Positions 16,868 through 25,314 of a stretch of 64,000 nt of DNA are shown in pieces. A program made the translations under genes and the position numbers. The stretch comes from Burkholderiaceae bacterium (GTDB lineage Bacteria; Pseudomonadota; Gammaproteobacteria; Burkholderiales; Burkholderiaceae_C). How positions within the stretch are numbered: the stretch's first letter is position 1; every line of letters starts with the position of its first letter. Location: positions 571,478 through 635,477 of the forward strand of contig JACKLO010000007.1 in the NCBI GenBank assembly GCA_024235915.1. The letters run 5' to 3'. The notes below the pieces were generated by a model. The model worked only from the letters and a program-made list of their open reading frames with translations. It did not search any database and was not told where the DNA came from.

Positions 16868-19257
16868 GTGCCGTGCGTGCTGCCGGACGTCGCGTCGGCC
16901 GCTTCGAGTTGCTGCGTGAACTGGGGCGCGGCGCGCAGGCCACCGTCTGGCTCGGCCATGACGCGCGCCTCGAGCGCGAAGTGGCCATCAAGCTGCTGGA
17001 TCCGCAGGCCGATGACCTGCAGACCTGGCTGCACGAGGCCAGGGCGGTCAGCCGCCTGACCCATCCCAGCATCGTTCCGGTCTTCGAGGCCGACACCGTG
17101 GACGGCCAGCCCATGCTGGTGTTCGAGTTCGTCGATGGCGGCACCTTGGCCGACGCCCGACGGGGCAAGGGCCCGATGCCGCCCCGCGACGCCGTTTCGC
17201 TGATGATTGGCGTGCTGGACGCGCTGTCCACGGCGCATGCGCAAGGCATCGTGCACCGGGACCTGAAGCCGTCCAACCTGCTGTTGTCCAGCGACGGGCG
17301 GGCCCGGGTGATGGACTTCGGCATCGCGGCCCGTGTGGCCGGCGGGGGCGACGGCCGCATCGCCGGGACGCCAGGCTACATGTCACCCGAAGCGGCACGC
17401 GGCGAGGCACCGGCCCCGCAGATGGACGTGTTCGCTGCAGGCATGCTGCTGGGTGAGTTGTTGGCGGGCATGCCGCTGCTGCGCGAGCGCGACCCGTATC
17501 GGGCCATCCATCGCGTGCAGCACGAGGACTTCGCGGTGCCGGCGCAGGTGCGCATCGACGATACGCTGCGGGCCATCGTTGCCCGCGCCGTGGCGCGCGA
17601 CCCGCGCCAGCGCTACGACAGTGCGGCCTCGTTCCGCGATGCGCTGATCGCCTGGGCCAACCCGACGGAGCAGGGCGATGCGGCGGCGGGTGGTGGGCAT
17701 GGCACGCTGGAGTTCCTGCTCCGGCGCATGAAGCACAAGCGCGACTTCCCGGCGCTCGGCGAGTCCATCGTGCGCATCCAGCGCATCGCCAGTTCGGAGA
17801 CGGAGAGCCTGGCCAGCCTGTCCGCCGAGATCCTCAAGGACGTGGCGCTGACCAACAAGCTGCTGCGCATGGTCAACACTGTGCATTTCGCCAATGCCGG
17901 GGCTGGCAGCATCAGCACCATTTCGCGCGCGGTGGCCCTGGTGGGTTTTGCCGGCATCCGCAACATGGCCTTGTCGGTGGTGCTGCTGGACCACATGCAG
18001 GACCAGGAGCACGCGGCACAGATCCGCGAGGAGTTCCTGCGTGGGCTGATGGCCGGCACCTTGGCGGCCGAGTTGACGACGAATCCGCGGGAAGCCGAGG
18101 AAACCTTCATCGGTGCGATGTTCCAGAACCTCGGCCGCATGCTCACGCAGTATTACTTCCCGGAAGAGGCACAGCAGATCCGCCAGAGTGCCAAGCGATC
18201 TGGCATGGCCGCCGAGGACAAGGCCGCCGTCAAGGTGCTGGGCCTGAGCCATGGCGAACTGGGCATCGGCGTGGCCAAGTCCTGGGGACTGCCCGACAGC
18301 CTCCAGCGCATGATGGCCATGCCCGCCACCGAGCCGCCGTCCAAGGGCGTGGAAAAGGGCATCGAGCGGCAGCGCTGGATTGGCCGCATCGCCAACGAGA
18401 TCACCGACACCATGCTCGGCGACGATGTCGCCGGCGTGGAGGCCCGCATCGGTCACCTCGCGGAAGAATTCTCGGCGGCCCTGTCGCTGCCGCGGCGCAC
18501 TGTGCTGGCCGCCGCTGACGCAGCGCGTGAACGCCTGACTCACCTGGCCGACGCCCTGGGCCTGCAGGTCACGCCTGACGCGCCGGCGAGCCGGCTGATG
18601 GTGCCACCGCATGACGCCACGGTCGACACGCTGGCACCGCATCAACTGGCCGCGACCGCGCACGCGCCACTGGACGACGACGGGCTGACCATCGTGCTGG
18701 ACGACAAGCCGGCGCCGCCGCCGTCCGGCCCGCCGCCGTCGGAGTTGCTGGCTTCCGGCATCCAGGACATCACCAACAGCATGGTGGCCGATGGCTTCAA
18801 GCTCAACGAGGTGTTGCGCATGGTGCTGGAGACCATGTACCGCGCGCTGGGTTTCCGCCGTGTGATCTTCTGCCTGCGCGACCCGAAGACCGAGACGCTC
18901 ACCGGCCGCTTCGGCCTGGGAGACGATGTCGACAAGGTGAAGGCGGCGTTCAACGTGGCATTGAAGCCTGCCACGGCCCCCGACCTGTTCAGCGCCATCT
19001 GCACCAAGGGCATGGACACGCTGATCGCCGACGCCACTGCGGCCAATGTGGCGCAGCGCCTTCCGGCCTGGTACCGCAGCAGCGTCAACGCGCCGACCTT
19101 TCTGATGCTGCCGATGGCGATGAAGGGCAAGACCTTCGCGCTCATCTACGCCGACAAGGGCCGCCCGGGCGGCATCGAGGTCGACGAGAAGGAACTGTCG
19201 CTGCTGCGCACGCTGCGCAACCAGGCCGTGATGGCCTTCAGGCAACTGGGTTCCTGA
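16864..19257 (+). CDS. Serine/threonine protein kinase with HDOD and GAF domains
   Basis: 797 residues in three modules. The kinase domain (~12-265) is complete: glycine loop GRGAQATVWLG, VAIK with K43, catalytic HRDLKPSNLL (D133, N138), DFG at 151-153 and GTPGYMSPEA. An HDOD domain follows (~295-500: SAEILKDVALTNKLLRMVNT, FIGAMFQNLGRMLTQYYFP). A proline-rich linker leads to a C-terminal GAF domain (~630-790: GFRRVIFCLRDP, LPMAMKGKTFALIYADKG). It has no transmembrane segment, so it is a cytosolic sensor kinase. It is translationally coupled to the upstream pseudokinase-HDOD gene; the targets are unknown. Confidence 0.85.
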   Translation: MSAVRAAGRRVGRFELLRELGRGAQATVWLGHDARLEREVAIKLLDPQADDLQTWLHEARAVSRLTHPSIVPVFEADTVDGQPMLVFEFVDGGTLADARRGKGPMPPRDAVSLMIGVLDALSTAHAQGIVHRDLKPSNLLLSSDGRARVMDFGIAARVAGGGDGRIAGTPGYMSPEAARGEAPAPQMDVFAAGMLLGELLAGMPLLRERDPYRAIHRVQHEDFAVPAQVRIDDTLRAIVARAVARDPRQRYDSAASFRDALIAWANPTEQGDAAAGGGHGTLEFLLRRMKHKRDFPALGESIVRIQRIASSETESLASLSAEILKDVALTNKLLRMVNTVHFANAGAGSISTISRAVALVGFAGIRNMALSVVLLDHMQDQEHAAQIREEFLRGLMAGTLAAELTTNPREAEETFIGAMFQNLGRMLTQYYFPEEAQQIRQSAKRSGMAAEDKAAVKVLGLSHGELGIGVAKSWGLPDSLQRMMAMPATEPPSKGVEKGIERQRWIGRIANEITDTMLGDDVAGVEARIGHLAEEFSAALSLPRRTVLAAADAARERLTHLADALGLQVTPDAPASRLMVPPHDATVDTLAPHQLAATAHAPLDDDGLTIVLDDKPAPPPSGPPPSELLASGIQDITNSMVADGFKLNEVLRMVLETMYRALGFRRVIFCLRDPKTETLTGRFGLGDDVDKVKAAFNVALKPATAPDLFSAICTKGMDTLIADATAANVAQRLPAWYRSSVNAPTFLMLPMAMKGKTFALIYADKGRPGGIEVDEKELSLLRTLRNQAVMAFRQLGS

Positions 19258-19294
19258 GGTCCTTCAGGCGAGACTGCCTGGGACCCCTATGAAG

Positions 19295-19391
19295 GGTGCC
19301 GAGCCTGACCCCGGCACTGGTTGCAACGCTGAGGGCTGCTTGGTTCCCCACCTGACCCGGTTGGGCGCGCTTCCATGCGGGGAGGCCCGGC
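19295..19391 (-). ncRNA. ffs: 4.5S RNA (signal recognition particle RNA, small bacterial type)
   Basis: On the minus strand the RNA contains the conserved apical hairpin of SRP RNA: GGGTCAGGTGGGGAACCAAG then CAGCCC (about 19356-19331), with the GGAA tetraloop and the asymmetric bulge that bind Ffh. The 5' GCCGGGCCTCCCC (from 19391) pairs with 3' GGGGTCAGGCTCGGC (to about 19298), closing a long hairpin of about 95 nt. A -10 hexamer, TAGAAT (19404-19399), lies 7 nt before the predicted 5' end. A CAGGC/GCCTG stem (19266-19280) lies downstream. End coordinates are approximate. Confidence 0.85.
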
Positions 19392-19398
19392 GAAGCGG

Positions 19399-19404
19399 AT
19401 TCTA
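19399..19404 (-). promoter_or_regulatory. -10 hexamer of the 4.5S RNA gene
   Basis: TAGAAT on the minus strand, with the predicted RNA 5' end (GCCGGG) 7 nt downstream. The -35 is not convincing; GGTCAC is the nearest candidate. Confidence 0.55.
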
Positions 19405-19438
19405 GCTGCAGCGCCAGGGTGACCGCGGCGGGCGCGCT

Positions 19439-20587
19439 TCAGCGCAGTTGCAGCGCGTCGGCTTCCCAGGTCAGGCCAAGCGGTTCGACCACCAGCCGCT
19501 TCGGCCCGGCTTCAACACGGCCTGCCACCCAGGCGGCCACACCATGGTCGCGTGCCAGCTGTGCCGCACGCTCGGCCTCGTCGGCGGCCACGAAGAGCGC
19601 GAAACCCGCGCCCATGTTCAGCGTGCCGTAGGCCTCTTCGTCGTCCTGCTGCGCCTGCTGCTGGATGAAGCGCAGCACTGGCGGCACCGGCGGCACCTGG
19701 GTGATGCGGTAGGTGAACGTGCCCGGGTGGCGCAGCAGCTTGCGCCAGCCGTGGCCTGTGATGTTGGCCGCATAGTGCGGCACGATGCCTGCCTTGGCGA
19801 GTGCCTCGGTCACCGGTGAATAGAGCACCGTGGGCGCCAGCAGCGCCTCGCCATAGCTGCTGCCGTCGTCCAGCGGCGTCAGGTAGCCCTGCGGCAGGCG
19901 CTCCACCAGCTTGCGCGCCAGGCTCAGCCCGTTGGCGTGGATGCCGCTGGAGGCCAGCAGCACGATGGCATCGCCTTCGGTCAGGCGGTCGCCCAGCGTC
20001 AACCGCGTCTTCGGATTCACAAGTCCGGTGCAGGACGCCGCCAGGTCGATGCGGTCGGCCTCCACGATGCCGGCCAGCGCCGGCGTCTCACCGCCGCCCC
20101 AGGCCACGCCGCAGACCTCGCAGGCGTGTTTCCAGCCGTCCACCAGCGCCTGGGCACGCTGCGCGTCGCCGAACCAGTCGCTGCCGCCGGCGGCCCAGTA
20201 GGCCTGCACCACCAGCGGCGTGGCGCCCACGGTGATGAGGTCGTTGACCGCCATCGCGATCGTGTCCTGCGCGATGCCGTCGTAGAAGCTGCGGCCGGTG
20301 AGGCGCTGCATCTCGTCGGCCACCAGGGCCTTGCTGCCCAGGCATTCGACGATGCTGGCCAGGTAGAACGGCCCCACGTCGACCACATAGGCCGACTCGC
20401 CGCGCGAAGCGGCCACTTCACCGAAGCCGTGAGTGGCCAGCAAGGGCGCCGTGGATGCCGCGGCGCGCTGTGCCGCTACCTTCAGCGGGTCGATCAGGTC
20501 GTAGACGACGCCGGACTGTTCGTAGGTCAGCGGGGTGCTGGGTGCGGGCGAGGAAGCAGAGGTCTCGGCGGGGATGTCAGCGCTCAT
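19439..20587 (-). CDS. AIR synthase-related (PurM superfamily) protein
   Basis: 382 residues with the PurM/SelD/ThiL/HypE-type two-domain ATP-grasp-independent fold. Recognisable segments are AQDTIAMAVNDLITVGATPL (the Mg/ATP loop) and VCGVAWGGGETPALAGIV. Also present are GDAIVLLASSGIHANGLSLAR, AANITGHGWRKLLR and TLNMGAGFALFV. These match the cyclo-ligase family (formylglycinamidine ribotide to AIR in purine synthesis). However, the N-terminus lacks the usual YxxAGVDI start, so this may be a specialised paralogue instead of the housekeeping PurM. It is divergent from dnaX, with only 43 nt between the start codons. Confidence 0.7.
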   Translation of the reverse strand: MSADIPAETSASSPAPSTPLTYEQSGVVYDLIDPLKVAAQRAAASTAPLLATHGFGEVAASRGESAYVVDVGPFYLASIVECLGSKALVADEMQRLTGRSFYDGIAQDTIAMAVNDLITVGATPLVVQAYWAAGGSDWFGDAQRAQALVDGWKHACEVCGVAWGGGETPALAGIVEADRIDLAASCTGLVNPKTRLTLGDRLTEGDAIVLLASSGIHANGLSLARKLVERLPQGYLTPLDDGSSYGEALLAPTVLYSPVTEALAKAGIVPHYAANITGHGWRKLLRHPGTFTYRITQVPPVPPVLRFIQQQAQQDDEEAYGTLNMGAGFALFVAADEAERAAQLARDHGVAAWVAGRVEAGPKRLVVEPLGLTWEADALQLR

Positions 20588-20595
20588 GGGCCGGG

Positions 20596-20623
20596 ATTAT
20601 CGCCGGGGGCCCACCCGTAGAAT
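20596..20623. promoter_or_regulatory. Divergent -10 elements between the PurM-like gene and dnaX
   Basis: On the minus strand GATAAT (20601-20596) lies 8 nt before the PurM-like ATG. On the plus strand TAGAAT (20618-20623) lies 7 nt before the dnaX ATG at 20631. Transcription starting at the normal distance from these hexamers would begin at or next to the start codons, giving leaderless mRNAs. No Shine-Dalgarno sequence precedes either gene. Confidence 0.45.
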
Positions 20624-20630
20624 GCCCGCG

Positions 20631-22382
20631 ATGTCGTACGTCGTCCTGGCCCGCAAGTACCGGCCGCGCAGCTTTGCCGAGATGGTGGGGCAGCCGCATG
20701 TCGTGCAGGCGCTGGGCAACGCGCTGGAACGGGGCCGGCTGCACCACGCCTACCTCTTCACCGGCACCCGTGGCATCGGCAAGACCACCATCAGCCGCAT
20801 CCTGGCCAAGAGCCTGAACTGCACCGGTGCCGACGGGCAGGGTGGCATCACGGCGCAGCCCTGCGGCGTCTGCCACGCCTGCACCGCGGTGGATGCCGAC
20901 CGCTACCCCGACTACATCGAGATGGACGCGGCCAGCAACGGGGGCAAGGAGGAGATCCGCGACCTCATCGAGCGCGCTGCCTACAAGCCCAGCGTCGGGC
21001 GCTTCAAGGTCTTCATGATCGACGAAGCGCACCAGCTCACCAAGGACGCCTTCAACGCGCTGCTGAAGACGCTGGAGGAGCCGCCGGAGTACCTCAAGTT
21101 CGTGCTGGCCACCACCGACCCGGAGAAGATGCTGCCGACGGTGCTCAGCCGCTGCCTGCAGTTCAACCTGCGGCCCATGGCGCCAGAAACAGTGCAGGCC
21201 CACCTGCAGACGGTGCTCAACGCCGAAGCCGTGCCGTTCGAAGCAGCGGCACTGCGCGTGCTCGGCAAGGCGGCGCGCGGTTCGATGCGCGACGCGCTGT
21301 CGCTCACCGACCAGGCCATCGCCTACAGTGGCGGGCGGGTGGACGAGGCCGTGGTGCGCGGCATGTTGGGCAGCGTGGACCGCAGCCAGGCTGCGGGCCT
21401 GCTGCAGGCGCTGGCCGATCGCGACGCGCCGGCGCTGCTGCAGGGGGTGGATGCACTGCGGGCGGCGGGGTTGTCGGCCTCGGCCACGCTGGAGGCCATG
21501 GCCGCGCTGCTGCAGCAGGCCGCGGTGGAACAGGCTGTGCCCGGCGCCCTCGACGACACCGACCCCGAGACGCCCGCCGCACGTGCACTGGCGGTGCAGA
21601 TGCCCGCCGACGAGTTGCAGCTGCTCTACAGCATCGTGGTGCATGGCCGGCCCGAGTTGGCGCTGATGAGCGACGAATACGGCGCGCTGACGATGGTGCT
21701 GCTGCGCCTGTTTGCCTTTCCCGCCGCGGGGCAAGGTGCCGCTGTGCCGGCACCACGGCCGGTGCGCCAGCAGCCGCTGCGGGCCCCGGCGCCGCCAGCG
21801 CTGGCCGTTCCCGCGCCGGCGGTGGCCCCGCCGGGCCAGCCGCCGACCCCGCCTCGCGCCGCTGAACCGACGCCGAAGCCCCTGGCGCCTGCGGTGCCAA
21901 GGCCGCCGACACCCCGCGTCCCGGACCAGGACGCCGCACCGCCGCCACCATGTGCACCCGCATCCGCCAGCGTCGAGCCCACGTCCGCCGACCCGGCCCT
22001 GGGCGACCGCTGGCAGGCGCTGGTGCTGCAGCTCATCGACGCGGGGGCCATCGCCACGCTGACCCGGGAACTGGCCTGGCAGGGTGGCCTCGTGCATGTT
22101 GACGGTGCCCGTTGGACCTTGCAGGTGGAACGCGAAACCCTGCGCGCGCCTGCCCTGGCCGACCGGCTGGCGGCAGCGCTGACCGACCTGACCGGCGCTG
22201 CCGTCACCGTGGCCGTGCAAGCTGGCGTGCCCGCCGACAGCCCGGCCCGACGCGAGGCCGCCGAGCGCGAACGCCGTCAGCGCGCCGCCGAGGCCGCCAT
22301 CCACGGTGATCCGTTGGTGCAGGAACTGTTGGCCCAGTTTCCGGGCGCCCAGATCGTGCCCGGCTCGATCAAACCCGTCTGA
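20631..22382 (+). CDS. dnaX: DNA polymerase III subunits gamma/tau
   Basis: Clamp-loader ATPase of the replicative polymerase. It begins MSYVVLARKYRPRSFAEMVG, with Walker A TGTRGIGKTTISR, four zinc-binding cysteines in a CTGADGQ..CGVCHAC module, Walker B VFMIDEAHQL, sensor 1 (LATTDPEKML) and the arginine finger VLSRCLQF. A proline/alanine-rich linker (~385-470) leads to the tau C-terminal domain. It has 583 residues. The ATG at 20622 is part of the -10-like TAGAATG, so 20631 is preferred. No A-rich slippery site for a gamma frameshift was noticed. Confidence 0.95.
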   Translation: MSYVVLARKYRPRSFAEMVGQPHVVQALGNALERGRLHHAYLFTGTRGIGKTTISRILAKSLNCTGADGQGGITAQPCGVCHACTAVDADRYPDYIEMDAASNGGKEEIRDLIERAAYKPSVGRFKVFMIDEAHQLTKDAFNALLKTLEEPPEYLKFVLATTDPEKMLPTVLSRCLQFNLRPMAPETVQAHLQTVLNAEAVPFEAAALRVLGKAARGSMRDALSLTDQAIAYSGGRVDEAVVRGMLGSVDRSQAAGLLQALADRDAPALLQGVDALRAAGLSASATLEAMAALLQQAAVEQAVPGALDDTDPETPAARALAVQMPADELQLLYSIVVHGRPELALMSDEYGALTMVLLRLFAFPAAGQGAAVPAPRPVRQQPLRAPAPPALAVPAPAVAPPGQPPTPPRAAEPTPKPLAPAVPRPPTPRVPDQDAAPPPPCAPASASVEPTSADPALGDRWQALVLQLIDAGAIATLTRELAWQGGLVHVDGARWTLQVERETLRAPALADRLAAALTDLTGAAVTVAVQAGVPADSPARREAAERERRQRAAEAAIHGDPLVQELLAQFPGAQIVPGSIKPV

Positions 22383-22406
22383 ACCCCATCTTGAGAGGTT
22401 GCCGCC

Positions 22407-22733
22407 ATGATGAAGAACCAGCTCGCCGGCCTGATGAAGCAGGCCCAGGCCATGCAGGAGAACCTGAAGAAGGCCCAGGAGGAACTTGCCCACATCGAGG
22501 TCGAGGGCCAGTCCGGCGCCGGCCTGGTGAAGGTGCAGATGACGTGCAAGCATGACGTCAAGCGCGTCACCATCGACCCCAGCCTGTTCGACGAGGACCG
22601 CGACATGCTGGAGGACCTCGTCGCCGCCGCCTTCAACGACGCCCTGCGCCGCGCCGAGGAGACCAGCAGCGAGAAGATGGGCAAGCTCACCGCCGGCCTG
22701 CCGCTGCCTGGCGGCATGAAGTTCCCGTTCTGA
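22407..22733 (+). CDS. ybaB: YbaB/EbfC family nucleoid-associated protein
   Basis: 108-residue DNA-binding dimer found next to dnaX and recR in most proteobacteria. Typical features are the helical N-terminus NQLAGLMKQAQAMQENLKKA, the central GQSGAGLVKVQMTCKHDVKR and the C-terminal EKMGKLTAGLPLPGGMKFPF. A GAGAGG sequence precedes the ATG. It is probably one operon with dnaX and recR. Confidence 0.95.
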   Translation: MMKNQLAGLMKQAQAMQENLKKAQEELAHIEVEGQSGAGLVKVQMTCKHDVKRVTIDPSLFDEDRDMLEDLVAAAFNDALRRAEETSSEKMGKLTAGLPLPGGMKFPF

Positions 22734-22749
22734 CACCCGGACCCGCGCC

Positions 22750-23337
22750 GTGGCCGAGCCGGCCCTGGAGGGGCTGATCGAGGCGCTGCAGCGCCTGCCG
22801 GGCGTCGGCCGCAAGTCGGCCCAGCGCATGGCCTTTCACCTGCTTCAGCACGACCGGCCCGGGGCGCAGTCCCTGGCCGGCGCGCTGCAGCATGCGGTGG
22901 GGGCCATGCACCACTGCACACGCTGCCACACCTTCACCGAAACCGAGGTCTGCGCCACCTGCAGCGACCCCGATCGCGACCCGCGCCTGCTCTGCGTGGT
23001 GGAAACGCCGGCCGATCAGGCGGCACTGGAGCGCAGCGGCAGCTACCGTGGCCACTACTACGTGCTGATGGGCCGGCTGTCGCCGCTGGATGGCATCGGC
23101 GTGGAAGCGCTGCAGGCGCGCGGCCTGCTGGCCCGTGCCACCGATGGTGCAGTGGAAGAGGTCATCCTTGCCACCAGCTTCACCGCCGAGGGCGAGGCCA
23201 CGGCCCACGCGCTGTCCGAGGTGCTGCGCGCCCGCGGGCTGCGTGTCACCCGGTTGGCGCGCGGCGTGCCGGCCGGGAGCGAACTGGAGTATGTGGACCT
23301 GGGCACCATCGCCTATGCCCTGGTGGATCGACGATGA
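22750..23337 (+). CDS. recR: Recombination protein RecR
   Basis: Acts with RecF and RecO to load RecA on gapped DNA. The N-terminal helix-hairpin-helix reads LPGVGRKSAQRMAFHLL. The four-cysteine zinc finger is CTRC..CATC with the following DPDRDPRLLCVVE. The Toprim domain contains YYVLMGRLSPLDGIG and EVILATSFTAEGEATAHAL. It starts at GTG 22750 and has 195 residues. It ends in a 4-nt overlap (ATGA) with the cupin gene. Confidence 0.96.
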   Translation: MAEPALEGLIEALQRLPGVGRKSAQRMAFHLLQHDRPGAQSLAGALQHAVGAMHHCTRCHTFTETEVCATCSDPDRDPRLLCVVETPADQAALERSGSYRGHYYVLMGRLSPLDGIGVEALQARGLLARATDGAVEEVILATSFTAEGEATAHALSEVLRARGLRVTRLARGVPAGSELEYVDLGTIAYALVDRR

Positions 23338-23732
23338 CGACCGAAACAAGCGCCGCGCCCGGCGTCCCGCGCGCCTTCAAGCTCACCGCCACCATGCCCG
23401 GCGCGCCGGAGGTGGACCATCCGCGGCCGGAGCGCCTGGAGCGGGGCAATCCGCGGCGCGAGACCTGGAATCGGGTGGACGCTGCCCTGCCAGCAGGGCG
23501 GCTCTACGCGGGTGTGTGGCGCTGCGAGCCCGGGCGCTGGCGCATCGCGATGGGGCCGCATGAGCATGAGTTGTTCACCGTGCTGGCGGGCCGCTGCCGC
23601 ATCCATGCCGTTGATGGCGATGTGGTGGAGGCCGGCCCGGGCGAGGCCATCGTGCTCCCGGCCGGCTTCGAAGGTTCGTTCGAGGTGCTGGAGGCCTTGA
23701 CCAAGACCTACGCCATCGTCGACGCGACCTGA
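23334..23732 (+). CDS. Cupin-domain protein
   Basis: 132 residues. The C-terminal half is a small single-domain cupin (GRWRIAMGPHEHELFTVLAG, then VEAGPGEAIVLPAGFEGSFE) of the EutQ/ureidoglycine-aminohydrolase-like group (DUF861). The metal-binding pattern is partial (HEHE present). The function is unknown. It is translationally coupled to recR, probably by operon history and not by function. Confidence 0.75.
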   Translation: MTTETSAAPGVPRAFKLTATMPGAPEVDHPRPERLERGNPRRETWNRVDAALPAGRLYAGVWRCEPGRWRIAMGPHEHELFTVLAGRCRIHAVDGDVVEAGPGEAIVLPAGFEGSFEVLEALTKTYAIVDAT

Positions 23733-23784
23733 GCGGCCGGGCTGGAGGCCTCGCGCCGCGCCGCCGCCGTGCTCAGCGCCCTGC

Positions 23785-25314
23785 TCAGCGCTTTGTTTTG
23801 GCGGCCCGCGTCACCGGCCTGCTGGCCCGCTGGCCACCACCGGAGGCCGTGCGCGTGCTGCGCTTCTTCGGCGGCAGCAACACCACCACCTGCTCGCCGG
23901 CGCGGAAGCGGGCCTTGACGCCGACGTCGTTCCACTGCGCCACGTCGACGGCCTTCACGCGGTAGCGGCGCGCCACGGCGGCCACGCTGTCGCCCTTCTT
24001 GCCCACCTTGAACACCACGCGCCGCAACTTGCCGGCCTCCGGCACCAGGGCAATCGCGGCGGTCTCGGCCAGATGCTCGGTCACATCGGCCACGTGGGCC
24101 GCATGTCTGGGCACGACGATGGCGGAGCCGGCGCGCAGCTTCATGCGCGGCGGGATGCGGTTGACCTGGCGCAGTTCCGCCTCGGTGCTGCCGACCATGG
24201 CGGCCGCCTGGGCCGGCGTCATCGTGCGCGGGGCCACCCAGACCGTCCAGCTGGCCAGCGGCCCTTGGTGGGCCTTGAGCGCCTGCTCGAAGCGCTGTGC
24301 CGCATCGTAGGGCAGCAGCACCTCCGACGTGCCCGCAGCGAGGATCACCGGCTTGGCATGCTGCGGGTTGAAGGCGCGGAAGTCGTCTTCTTCGAGGCCT
24401 GCCAGGCGGGCGGCCAGCTCGACGTCGATGTCGCGTTCGATCGGCACGGCCAGGAAGGCCGGGTGGTCCTCCAGCGGCGGCAGGTTCAGGCCGTAGGCCT
24501 GCGGCTGCATCACGATGTTCTTGATCGCGAGCAGCTTGGGCACGTAGTTGCGCGTCTCCTCCGGCATGCGCAGTTCCGTGTAGGCCGTGGGCTTCCCGCG
24601 TGCCGTGTTGCGCTTCATGGCGCGGGAGACGCTGCCCTGGCCCCAGTTGTACGCGGCCAAGGCCAGGTGCCAGTCGTCGAAGCGTTCGTGCAGCGACTTC
24701 AGGTAGTCGAGTGCCGCCCGCGTGGAGGCGATGACATCGCGCCGGTCGTCGCGCAGAAGGTTCTGCCGCAGGTCGTATTCGCGCCCGGTGGCGGGCACGA
24801 ACTGCCACATGCCCTCGGCCTTGGCGGTGGAGCGCGCCTGCGGGTTGAACGCACTCTCGATGAACGGCAACAGCGCCAGTTCCATCGGCAGCCCGCGGGC
24901 CTCGACCTCGTCGACGACGTGGAACAGGTAGCGCCCGCCACGTTCCATCATGCGCGCAACATAGGCCGGCCGGCCGGCGTAGTAGGCCTCCCACTTGGCG
25001 ACCAGCGGGTCGTCCAGGTCGGCCATCGCCATGCCCTGTCGCACACGCAGCCACAGGTCGGTGGGAATGCTCAGCGGTTCCTGCAGCGGCGCCGCGGCCA
25101 GGTCCACTGGCCTCGGGCGCACGATGGTCGGGGCCGGGGAGGCGGCCGCGGGTGCGCTGAGCGCTGTGGGGATGTCGTCAGCGGCGGCCGGGCTGCTGGC
25201 CGGTGGCGGTGCAGGGGTCTCGGCTGGCAGGCTGGCACAGCCCGTGAACAGGGCCAGCAGCGCCGCGACAGCGAGCCCGGTCAGGGGGCGAAGGCTGACG
25301 AGAGCCGACCTCAC
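23785..25314 (-). CDS. mltD: Membrane-bound lytic murein transglycosylase D-like lipoprotein with LysM repeats
   Basis: Cleaves peptidoglycan glycan strands with formation of anhydro-muramyl ends. It starts at GTG 25314, overlapping the gloB stop (GTGA). The N-terminus is a lipoprotein signal (VAALLALFTGCAS). The SLT domain has the catalytic glutamate in PFIESAFNPQARS, followed by GMWQFVPATGREY and LALAAYNWGQGSVSRA. C-terminal LysM-type segments follow (GSAIVVPRHA; VGKKGDSVAAVARRYRVKA). It has 510 residues. The longer upstream reading would run through gloB in another frame. Confidence 0.9.
   Translation of the reverse strand: MRSALVSLRPLTGLAVAALLALFTGCASLPAETPAPPPASSPAAADDIPTALSAPAAASPAPTIVRPRPVDLAAAPLQEPLSIPTDLWLRVRQGMAMADLDDPLVAKWEAYYAGRPAYVARMMERGGRYLFHVVDEVEARGLPMELALLPFIESAFNPQARSTAKAEGMWQFVPATGREYDLRQNLLRDDRRDVIASTRAALDYLKSLHERFDDWHLALAAYNWGQGSVSRAMKRNTARGKPTAYTELRMPEETRNYVPKLLAIKNIVMQPQAYGLNLPPLEDHPAFLAVPIERDIDVELAARLAGLEEDDFRAFNPQHAKPVILAAGTSEVLLPYDAAQRFEQALKAHQGPLASWTVWVAPRTMTPAQAAAMVGSTEAELRQVNRIPPRMKLRAGSAIVVPRHAAHVADVTEHLAETAAIALVPEAGKLRRVVFKVGKKGDSVAAVARRYRVKAVDVAQWNDVGVKARFRAGEQVVVLLPPKKRSTRTASGGGQRASRPVTRAAKTKR

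Noticed and set aside
20631..22382. Programmed frameshift in dnaX
   Set aside because: No A-rich slippery heptamer with a downstream hairpin was found while reading the linker region; frameshifting is not universal in this family.
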